NCBI RefSeq assembly: GCF_000003815.2
Contig: NC_049988.1
Span: 7,699,776-7,763,775, forward strand
Direction: 5' to 3'
DNA from: Branchiostoma floridae
Lineage: Eukaryota; Chordata; Leptocardii; Amphioxiformes; Branchiostomatidae
DNA length: 64,000 nucleotides
The notes under the pieces are model-generated. The model ran no database searches. It saw only the letters and a list, made by a program, of their open reading frames with translations, and was not told where the DNA came from. Positions 37,501 to 49,500 of this stretch are shown in pieces; position 1 is the first letter of the stretch, and each line of letters starts with the position of its first letter. Made by a program: the position numbers and the translations under genes.

Positions 37501-40500
37501 CAGTTAAGCTTTTAGAAGATTAATGACGTTGTGCTTCATCATTTTCATGGATGAATCTTTTGAATCTGTTTGAAAAACAAGTAATGACTGATCACAGCAA
37601 TCAGATGGTATTTCGGAATATATCCAATTATATTATTCTACATTGATCAAAGCAACATATGGTACTATCCACAGAGAATGCAAGATGCATTGATAGTCTT
37701 CATTTGCTTGGCAGACTTTGTTTTGTACATGATGAATGAATTTGTAAAAATCATGGCTTTATCTCTTCCACATCACTAACTCCATACATCTTTATTCCCG
37801 AAGCATTTTCATGTCAATACAAATAAGGGAGCTAATACGATCATGACAAGAACTCGGCAGGGCGTAAAGACTGTGATGAAAGTTAGATCAGATCTGAAAG
37901 ATCGAGAACGCACTGGTGATCTAGAAATTTCATCTGAAATGAGCTAGACACGTGGGTCACGTCAAAATTTCTAATAAACACTGCAAAAAAATTGGCGTTG
38001 CTAAATATTTCACGCACCCAAATCCAATTTGTGTCGGCTAGTTGTGACCAACCTTGTGGAAAACAAAAAACAAAATTGCTGCAATTTGTCAAACTCAGGA
38101 GTATATCGTTTATCGAATTGGGGATAAGGAGAACCCAATAGACATCGGGTACCGGTGTCCCGCTGAGGTTTCTGTTTGTGATAGCGCCCGTTTCGCTTGG
38201 TCACCGGGCAACTAGGTTGACTCGCAATAAAACCGCGATTACTGAACAAATACGATATTTGAGGAACAATATTGACATGCTGGGAGCGCCCGGGGAGTAG
38301 GGGTACGTAATTATTCATTGGATACGCACAGGGTAATCCTCCCTGCAGCTCAGGAATTCTTTTGTGTTCCTCGATATTATTCCATCTACTCATCAACTGG
38401 ATTCCTTCTCAGTATGGCAAATTTGTTTGGAAAATCAAAAACAAATGCAAAGGCTTCAGCTTCTTTTCTGTAGCTCATTGTGAGTCAAAAGGTGATGCGA
38501 CAAATTTTGTAACCGAAGTTTAGGGATCAATCGAAATCCTCCCCCTGCACTTGTGCCTGATTGATCTTGGTATTACAGCTCTGGCCAAGTATTACATGAA
38601 CATTGTACATGCTATTTGTGACATGATTATGATGTATTTCCACATATTGCATGTATTCTTAAAACCTTTTCTTGATGAATCATGGTATAGAAATAACAGG
38701 AGGAAATACCATTAAACATTGTGAGCTCTAGGAATGGCCAATCATGTTCAAAGTCACAAGAAAGTGACATACAGCTGTTTTCCATTCAGGGCTTCCTTGG
38801 TATAAGACGAGTTTACATGCAATTTCAAAATTCCATGTCACGTAAAGTTGAATGGCTAAAGAGACCTGAATATACACAAGCATGCCTCAGAGAATACTGA
38901 GTGCACAGTCGCCACATCACAAGTAGCAACCAGTAGAATACCACTTGTTTAAATAGCAAACAGGGTCAGATAGTAACGGGGAGAAGGACTCAAGGAGGCA
39001 CTCAGCTTCCTTTGAAGAAGCTCAAAGAAAGTTTTCACACATTTTGGACTTGCCTAGAAGTGACAGCTCAGTCTAACTTAAAAGAAGTTACACTAACAGT
39101 TACGAGTTAGTCAGTTGTATGAAGGTCAGAAACTGGTGCATTTTACAAGATGAGCACTGCCACATCAGCAGGGCACACACATGTTATACCAGCATCAGAC
39201 AAGTTATAATAGATGACTTAACATGCACATATTTGGCATTTTTTGCATTGTGCACAGTACAACAAAGATTTACTGGAAAAATATGCTCATTCAATAAAGT
39301 CTAAAATGGTTCCAAAGTAAATAGAATCTGGAAGTATCCAAGGTAGTATTCAGCCCACACAGGTACAAAAATGTACTTTATTAATAACATCAATTATTAT
39401 GTCACCCTTCCTAAATGAATTACTGCGGTTCATTCCACCAGGAAACAGCCAAAGCTTTGTGCAAGTCTTTCATACTTTTTGAAAAGGACCCCGGGTTACA
39501 TTGATCTCCTATGGCGGAGGAATTTTCTCTAATGAAATCAGAATTGGCGAGGGAGAACGGAGGGAGAACGGGGGACGGCTCCAAACAAATAAGGGGGACG
39601 GATCGGCGTACCATGAAATGGCGTGCTGGAACGATGAAAACACTCGAGTCCAATAATGGGACAGTGCGCTGCACACACCCAGTTTTAGGGACATCCTCAT
39701 TACATGCGCATACACGAAAGTACATGATGTTGTACAGCGTATGTACAGGGGTAATGTGCTGCAGTAATGGGTGATCATAGCTGTGCCCACTGTCTGTGTA
39801 TACACTTGATATCTAACAATGGATAGATGCAAATGATTTTCTTTTCTTAATCAATAATGTTATATCACGCATTAAATGGTGATGTGTTCCAAAAGTTTTA
39901 AATGGAATCACAAGGTCAAGACTTTCCATAGGAATGAACATAACAAAAACAAGATGGATTTTTCCAAAAAGATCATTTTCTTAAACCAAGTAACTGTATT
40001 GACGTGACAAATAAAGTGACTGAGCACTCAGTAGTCAGTACCCTTCAAGATATGTATGAAAACGTTGATAAACTGCTAGACTGTCTACAGGAATATGTTT
40101 CCATATTCTTATCTGTATAATACAGCATATAGATGACTGATTTGTCTTGGAGTGCCATCCGTTCCATTGACCACCAGTATGTGTAAGGTCAACTTTTCCA
40201 TTGCATTACTGTAAGAGAATGTTCAGTGTGGTATTTACTACCATTACAGCTTCTGTGGTGACTCTTAAAAAGGTGACAGAGCGACCTTCTATGTGAGTAA
40301 TGATACTATTATCCGTGGTACAAGCATGTGATCGGGACATTACAGTTGTTGAGAGTCTCATTGCTAGTTCATCATCCGTTGCACCATTAGCGCTGGTAGC
40401 CGCTATCTTTACATCAATAAGTGCTTCTCCGCCACAGAAGAATCGCCACAGAGCGTGTGATAAAAGACTCAAACGACAGTGATTTCTCATGCTTTCATAT

Positions 40501-43500
40501 TAAGTCATACAGCTGTGCACAGGGTGGCTGTAGGCAGTTCAGTGATTTGTTTTATAGAATCTTTATAAGATTTTTTTCCGGCTGCAAATCCACATCATTA
40601 CTCCTTGTCATGTTAAATACGATATCACTGAATCAATTTTCGGTCTGCTGTATGTCATGCTTGAACTCAACACTCCATTACCGACACATTCATGCACCAT
40701 TTATACAAGAGACGAAGCCTTTCTGGATATAATTTAGGAAGTGGTGTTAGTAAATGTCAGTAGCAATTGTAATAACCGGAAATCCAGCTTTGTGTGGCTT
40801 AAATCTGCTCAGAGCTGTCTCTTAGATACTTCTACTATTGAAGGGCTAGCAAAACTCCCCTGGCGACTAGCTTTAGGTCAATCCTTGTTAGCATCTGTCT
40901 ATCTTGCTCTTCCACTTGTCTCATTGACAAGGTCCAATACCCCCCCCCCCCCACAGCAACATAGATCTTTTACAGCTCTGATTCCCACTTTGTCAATAAC
41001 AAATAACAATATTTACTTTTCCAACCAAATCTACAAGTAAACATGGTCTTGACACATTTTGATGGTGTTTTTATTTATTTCCTAACACCCGGGTGGCATG
41101 TGAGGTCAGGGTCCAACTCAGTGTGTTTTGCAGGCTTTTCTGTTATGAAGTGTTTCTCTAGCTGTTTGTTCACTCAACATAGCAGGATTCCAAGTAAAGC
41201 ACCAGCAAACAGTTATTGTGCAACAAAAAAGAGATGCGTGCATCTATTGTTAGTATGTGAAAAACAACTCTGCTCTGGAACTTACATGTTACATTTGATG
41301 TAAGTATGAAAGAAGGGTTGTTTGGAGAAGGAGATATCTCTTTCTTTTGCCATTTTGATCTTACCTTTCAGTCAGTTATCTGGAGCAATTCTACATACTG
41401 TACTTATATTTGCATGATGACCAAAACAAAAACATGATAAAAGCGATTAATGATTATTCTACATGTACTTCATTTCTCCTTTGCACAGTCTTTTGATACA
41501 CAAACACACTGTTCTGCTACTTTGTTCGAGACGCTTCTACTATCTTGTCCTATTTATATTTGACACCTAGCTGAGACCACACTCCTGGTAGCGTCCTTTT
41601 CAATGTTTGCTCCACATGTCACTACTTGGGCGGCAAACAGGTGAAGGGTTGGCTACTGGACGCCTCTGTACACCCCGGAAACTCAAACAAAGGATGAAGA
41701 ACTCAAACAGAAGAGGGGCAAAGATGTGGGGACATTCAATCCTTCCTGCCGTAACAAACATGCGAGGTTGGTTACATCTCAGGACAAAGGTCTGACAATG
41801 TTGGAAGGTAGCATGACAAAACACAGTGTGTATACCATCACATTCTTTTATTTGCCTTCCCCAATAGAAAACATAGAGCATCACGGCCTTTTTGACATAG
41901 CAGTACACTAACCTGGAAGTACATTGTATACTAACATGTTTTTAGGACATGCTTTTAAAAACCTCCCTGATTTTTCTAATTGATCTCCAATGATGGTATG
42001 CTATCTTGTCGCAAAAATATTAATCTAAGACAAAATAAAACACTCAGAAATGCGTTCTGCTGTTCCTGATATTGTGTTTCAAAAGCCTTTGTGAAATACA
42101 GTAAAGTGCTAGCACCCCCTTTCCAACAACATTCCTCTACGATGCACAAGCGGAGAAGTTGACAGATTACGTGGATTAGGGATATTTATTGTGCTCTTTC
42201 CTTTCCGAGTACAACACCTGTAATCAGAAAGCACCAGCACACATAATTATTACTCTTCCCACAGCCTTTGGGATAAGGCCTACATCATCAAATGACTGGT
42301 TGATAGATAATAGCTATGATAAAGGATGGGAAGACATTTCCACTAGGAAATTGAACAATCTGTTACCCAAGGCTATAAGATTCCCCACTAGAACAGTAAG
42401 TAATGCTTTAAGATTCCTCTTGGAAGAGATGGTGCATTCTGGTACTGCTTATAATCTCCTAGCAGATGTTGGGAGGTTGGGAGACCATAATGTTCCAGGC
42501 AACCCTATTTTTCTGATGCTCAACTTTTGGATACTGTGAGTTGATTTATTTTCACACAGACTTAATTTTGCAGTGGAGGAGAAAAGGAGGAGGTTTTCAT
42601 GGTTGAAATAAATCTATAGTACAGTACAGTAGTAACACACTGAAAACTCATATTAAGAGATTGGCTTCTTAGACCAAAATGGTGAGCTTGAACTTTAAGT
42701 TGAAGAGAAAAATGGTAACAAAAGTCAAGTCACTAGGACGTTATTCTAAACCCAAGACAAGATTCTGAATATGAATGGTATTTGAGTAAAGATAATTCAT
42801 GAGTGACATACACAGACTGGAAAGAATTTACTTTCTAAATATGAATGGTATAATGACTACACATAATTCATGAGTAACATTTGTAGACAGGTAATGATTC
42901 ACCTATAGCAACCTTCCCATAGGCTATTCCATTATATGTTACTGGGCCTAAATCAAAGAATCTTTCTATTCAACTGACTGGACATACAGTAAAACAAAAT
43001 TGCTGGACACATAGTGGGTCATTCAAAGACATTTTTATAATCCATCTGGTATAATCTTTCACTACTTTAATCATTTCCATCTAGTCATTTATTGATTTAC
43101 CTTCTCTTTGTGTACGGAAAATTTCTTTGGTCGAACACTTTCTCCCACACAATTGTGGTGCAAACTCCAAACAAACACAAACCGCAGGTAGGAGTATGCC
43201 AGACATCCTGACCACCCTCGGGCTACATAACAGGGGAGGACGGTGTTCGGCATATAGCTTTGATATAACACCCTACCTGCCCCACCAATCACAACACAAC
43301 AGCCATTCATAGCCACTAGTGCATACTGATAATCTATCAGACCTCCAAACCAAACACACCTCTACCTGCAGATTTTTATCAGCGTACAATCAACAAGATT
43401 AACGCATCAAACCAACTGTTAACAATATGCACATAATTAAGTCTTTGATGCATGTGTGCTGATGTTAATATTATAAAAATGGCAGCCGAGGGGCAGTTAA

Positions 43501-46500
43501 AATATTTGAAAGAATTTTTTTTAAACTCCACCAAACTAATGACTGGAAAGTATGGACTTGTCTAAAAGATTGCAGACAACAGTCCACTTTTTTTATGTGT
43601 GGCAAAGTTGAGAGAATCCAAATGGAGTTAAGTGTAATCGTTAGACTTTACTACACAAAGCACCTGTTGAAATGACGCATTTGACCAATACACACGTGTA
43701 GACTCACTCCAATAGAGTGGCTGTCCACTAGTGCAATGAACAAACCAAAAAGCCTAACTTGTGGTTTCAAGCCCTGTATGGGAACCTGTGCCAAAATCTT
43801 CCCTTACGAAACAATAACAACCTGAAGGGTCATCTGTATAATACAGGGGTCACTCTTGTTGTTGTTTCCCTGCAGATAACAACAATGCATCTGTTGTTCC
43901 TGCACGTTTGTTACCTGGAGGTCAGGAATAACATGCCCAGCACGGCACCACTTTTTGTACCAACACTTCTGGCGTTACCTGTTGTGCTGGTTGTGATAGG
44001 GAAGACACCCCTGCTTATTGTTGGTGCAATGTTGTGTAAACATGCCGTACATAGTCACCTGTCTCCTGTCTATTCACCGAGAGACTCTTCGTGTAATTAC
44101 GCGACACGCAACAGTCTTCCTAAACGCAAAGCGCCCAGCGTCCGCCCTTCCTGTATGAACATCCTATGTTTATCTACAGCCCTGCCTTTTCCTATACGTA
44201 GAAGTCAACTGTGTAACTGTGGCATTGTCTAAGGTGATCGAAAATTCTACTTTTTACAAAAAATCATTGTTCACAGTGTTACTGTCCATTCAGGCGGACA
44301 TAACGAAGTGTTTGCCTGCGGGGAAACGTGGTGAATCAGCAAACTTGCCTCTATTCATTGTCTTGTGTCTATTTGCATAAAAGGGCACGGCCAAAGTCAA
44401 CCTTGTATCAATACAGGCACAAAGATCAATCCGACCTGAATCCGGCTGCTGCAGGTTTGAAGATTTCGCCACAGCAATGCAGAGATTTCCCACACAACCC
44501 CTAAATATAATCAATAACTGTAGGTGTAGGTGTAGGTGTAACTTGTACATGTAACTCTCTGCCCACTGTTTGTTGAAGTTTTATGTAGGGACTAACCATT
44601 AAATGCTCTAAATCACTTTGAGAGAATGAATTTTAGCCCATCTTATTAACCATCTCGATGGTTCATATGACTGCAGTTCAAAACGTATTGTGAAGAGATA
44701 TTCTTTTAAAATAGTTTTAAGAGAACATGTTATGAAAAAATATGTTATGTTCATAACATGTTCTCCAGGGTTACTTATATTCATAAGTTTACATTACAGC
44801 TCATAGTCATACATTGTTCTGTCCTATTTGCATTGTTATCACAACAAATATTAATATATCCTGACACACCCAGAGACACGACCTTGTATAGATCCACAAA
44901 GCGGAACAACAACAACACAATTTACGAAACACAAATAAAGCCTGGCTGAAAATCAGGTTAGGGGAAGTGATTCGGAATCGCTTAGCCAGAAGCCTTCTGA
45001 AACGAGGGTTAATTATCAAAACTCATGCACCAAGGGTGTATTGACCCCCAGCAAATAGAACCTAGACCTGTTGGGACACCAGCAACTAAAACCCTCCCTT
45101 CTGGGGAGGAAATGTAATTAAGCTGACATTGTCTGGGGTGCCAGACATATTGATCTGTGTAGTGTGGTTGGTGAGATGGGCTGGAGGAAGATTAGCTCAC
45201 CTGATGTGTCCCATAAACTCAGCTCCACTCTCTGCTTCTCCACCTCAAACCCTGCCTTGTAGTTCTCGAACACTGTCGGGACATATTCCTACAGAACAGG
45301 AAAACGTCATATGTATCAGTAACTGTTCAATAAGCTATTTTGCTAGCTGTAATTGAATAGAGATGTACTGTACTTACCATGTTACTGAATTACCGGTACC
45401 TTCCATGTTATAGGTAACTTAGGTATATAAGAAGAAGATTATTCAATTTCAGGATAACATCATTAGTATCTGAGTATCGTTAGTCTAATTTTTGCAGACA
45501 AATTGGACAATCAGCCACAAAGGATTAGATTTCCATTCAGTTTATTCATTTCGTCTTTTATTCATTAACTTGCTTATTCATAGAGATCTATTTCATTTAA
45601 CCATTCATTCAAATGATTCATTCTTATTCATATACATCGTTTATTCAACAACATCCCAATCACTTTATAGACCGTATGAAACTAATCAAACGGAAGAATT
45701 CTTGCTTGTATCTGAGACAAGAAACAAAGCTTCACTCTTCCTGTGCTCAAAGTGCTAAGGCTCCTTGTCAGATACTTCGATGCCATACAATCTCCAAGAC
45801 ACCATCTTCCAAACCTAATCAAACATGGGTGGGCTCGACCCAAGGTCGACCTCCTGGGAAGTGGTGCCTAACAGTTGGTCCTGACATTCCCCTGCACTCT
45901 GGTAGTTATTACAACAGTCGCCCAAGCCTCTTTCCTATATAAACATGGTCTAGTACAAGTATGTAAGGATGTGGTCTGGGGCAAGCAAGGTAAAACAGAA
46001 ATTCATTTGTGAAATTTGGTTGTACCATTCTTGCAAATGGTATTGATGATTTCTTTCGAAAAGTTAATGAAAAATTTATATATTAGTAAAAGGTTTCAAA
46101 ATTATTCTCGTGTTTTAAGTTGTCTACTTACTGTAGGAAATGGTTGCATCTAGGTTTGTATACCCATTTTAAAGGAGATAACATGATTCTTTTAATACAT
46201 GTAATACTGTTGAATCGTTGACAATGTGACTGGCAAGATGTGCACGGCGAGAAATTGATATGGTCTATCTTTATCCTGCAATATTCAGAAGCCATCATCT
46301 GCAGTTTGTTCGGAGTTGCCCTTCTGCCCTCCCTTCATACTATTTCCTGGAATAGCCCCTTACATCTTGGCTCCAATTCAGGGCACAGATCCTAGGATTC
46401 CCCGTGGCTCAAATGGGATGTAAAATTTCAGCACGTGCCGGCCATCCTCAATCATGACAATCCCATCTCAATACTAGCCGGGACATCGCTAAAGAGTCAG

Positions 46501-49500
46501 TATGCCACGACACTGCTGATGAGGTTTTGAGTACAGAAAACCCCTTCCACGCCCTCTGTGCGTGGGGGATGGGTCCATCTGTTTCAGAACCTCACAGGAA
46601 CTCCTGTATCTCCCGGAACCCCAACCTCAACCAACCGCTTCCTCCTCACATGTCTCCAATAATCTCAGAAATGCTGGGCATGTTCTAACATCCACACCAA
46701 TGTTTTTCTTTGTCATTACTCTTATTCTGACACAGAGACTTAACACATCATGGCTACCAATCCCTGGACAGAAATGATGGCATACTATAAAAGTTGACAA
46801 GTTGACTATCTATCAATGAGACAGAATTTCTCGGTCTGAGACTACTGCATCTCACCTATCTTTTCTTCTACTTTAGTGTCCCTAAGAATGATGTTAGAAT
46901 TTGGCACAGCCAACGACTAAATCCCAGACATCAGTCAAGCTAGGAGGAACTCCAAAAATGCAAAGGAGCCCTTAGATACAGCGCTCCAGCCTTGGTTACA
47001 GGATGAGAAAAGGCACACGGCACTCCATTCTAATCTCCTACAAAGTAATGGGAGGGAAGATCCTAACATTTTTTGACTGCTCCATTTTTCTAAAACTGGT
47101 GACCAGCTGTGGGAAAGACTAGGCTGTCAGAAATCATTACTATCTTTCCTCCCAACATCTGCTATGAGAGTAACTCCATCCTTTTATTCTAGTTACACAG
47201 AGCAACAGTATAGCAAGCAGTATTGTGGAGGAAAATTTATGCCTTAATATTGTAGCAACCAGTATCTTGGGAAACATGATACACTGAAGTGGAACAGACA
47301 AATATCATCCAGATGTTTATGACCCTCATTTATCTTACAGGGAAGCAATTCATCATAGGAAGGTAAACACAATAAAGATCATCTTCATCTGTGTAAACAA
47401 CTGTGGGAAAATGCTGTGCCTTTTTTCTTTGAGGGTAGAGGGTTGGGTAACAGTGTCTTTCCTTGCAAATGGAGCAATGGTTCTACTCTACTCAACTTCC
47501 ATTTCAATTATGCCTCATGGCTTTAAGTAGCATAATTTCGTACTTGCCTGCTTAATTGAAGTCGATATTCCATAAACTTTATGGAATATTGACTTCAATC
47601 TTTATGATAAAGTACACTAGACTCTTTTTAAGACAATTTCAGAGCCTGTGGCTTCAAGTTACTTTTGCCAGAATATTTGGAGGACATACCAGAGCTTCCT
47701 ACATACTTGTGGAGCATCCATCTGTCATCAGGCCCTTAGACTAGAGTGTTGGAGGCCTAGAAGCAGACATACCACACACAAGTCCACTTACAGACTCCAG
47801 ACAGTAAAGTACACAACTGGTAAATGTGATGAAGACTGTGGACTCAGTAACTACAACAGAACACTGACTGACAGTCTTCTCTCCTCAACAACTGACCAAG
47901 ACGGACACACTATTTCTTGGACAAATCCTAAAGCAAGGAATCAGTTCAAGGATAAAAAGATATTTATTTTAGATTTACACCACAGTGCCCTCCTATGATA
48001 TTTGCAATAATATGTTCAGCATGATTTCCAACAATAACTGCAATTTGTCAAGTTCCGTTCACAGATTTATAGTACCATCGTAAAATGAAAATTACAGTGA
48101 GTCCCGTACAATATCTTCATCGATAAGTAGTCTAGCCATATTTTTGGTAAGTCAATATAACGTCTGCCCCATGGCCGAAACCTTCACCTACATGTATAAT
48201 AAATCATATTATTCTGAGGAAGGCAAGATGAATGTAGTCTGACAGTGACGCATGGTTTAATCAAGTGAGTTGGTAGTTATCTGTTTGTTACCAGATTGTG
48301 GCGTTTGGGCGGCACTTCTCCGGGGTCAGAGGTCAGGTCTAGTTTCTCGCGGCTGGAATGTACTCCGAAAGGTCATGCCTGCAGATTGGCCTTCTGGAAA
48401 TCTCTCGTATTTTCTCCCCCCCTCCGAGGGATAACGCGTCACCCGCTCGGGAGAGAGCTGACATTGCCCATTTGTCATATACTGATATAGAAAGATTTGC
48501 TATACTGGTCGGCAATGCAACTGATCTACAATATCTCGGCGCATTTCAAATCCTGCAATTGAATACTGTATACACATTTATTCTTGCAGGGATTGAATTT
48601 TGCGGTGGAAGTAGAAGGGACGTTTTTGCTTGTTTTAATTTATCAGTGGAAACAATACCATAGCACAAAACCATTTATTCATTGTGTCATGACTTTACTA
48701 CAAAACAGGAAAAATAAAATTTGTCATTTAGTGTGAATATTTTAGGGTCTACAGTAACTTTGGAACCATGACTCCACTATTGGAAGTTATGGTATGCATG
48801 TGGGCAAGGATTTTGGACGAAAGCCATGTTTTAGCCTTGTAGATGTCTTGATATTACTTTCTTTTCTGCTGAACATGCAGGAGATAACACTGTCTGCAGC
48901 TATTGGCCACGGAGTTGGATACAGGCCAGCTTCAGAGAAAAGGCTTGAGCTGCCTTTGAATCACATGGGTAGTCTGAATGTTAATCAATGGCCATGATCA
49001 TCTTGAATTACTGTAAGAGGAATACAAAGTTAACTTATAATACACAGAGTAGACAGCAATTATTGGCAGTTCTTGTATCTTGGGAGGAATTATGATTGAC
49101 TTGCCTAGAATATCAGATCTTGTTTCTGTCTAATGTACTTGAATGTCCAATTCTTTGAGTCCATGTATATTCTCCAGACTACTTTACATTCTAAAAGGAA
49201 TATCTTTCTAACGTCCTTGCTTTCTGTATGCAAGGAAGTGACTTTGTCCCTGAATTATTAATAACGCTGCGTATGTGTAAGTAGACGGAAATTGCATTGT
49301 TTCATGTGTATGCATCACGTTTATGGTTAACAAGTCTACATGGAGAAAATTAGGAAATTCCATAAAGCTCAACCTCACCCCTGGGGGGAGGGGAGTACTT
49401 TGACAGGTGCATGTTTGCTTTTTCAAACTAATCCAACCATGATACACATCTAGCCATGTCATGGTTTTAGTTCTGAGTGATTAGCATGGTTGTCAGGGAA

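Larger units (their letters stand above)
18944..45200 (-). other. Rnd intron 2 (26.3 kb)
   Basis: GT..AG intron, phase 1, the largest in the gene. It contains TIR elements (20694-20767, 24672-25399, 36466-36784), the three-copy MITE family (28741, 31666, 33136), a LINE tail (about 36935-37035), a SINE-like unit (21698-21930), the hairpins at 31487 and 44721, and a candidate enhancer near 22140-22350. Open frames of 90-157 codons occur on both strands but none resembles a known protein. Confidence 0.85.

Noticed and set aside
38010-38396. 128-codon minus-strand open frame
   Set aside because: No recognisable domain and amino-acid composition like translated non-coding DNA.
42189-42539. 116-codon plus-strand open frame
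   Set aside because: Looks mildly protein-like ([19 protein letters not shown]) but there is no family, no flanking splice sites and no further exons.
43759-44232. 157-codon open frame in Rnd intron 2
   Set aside because: Longest gap-free frame in the window. Its translation resembles no known family and has no codon-composition shift from its flanks, no splice signals and no promoter; chance is the simplest explanation.
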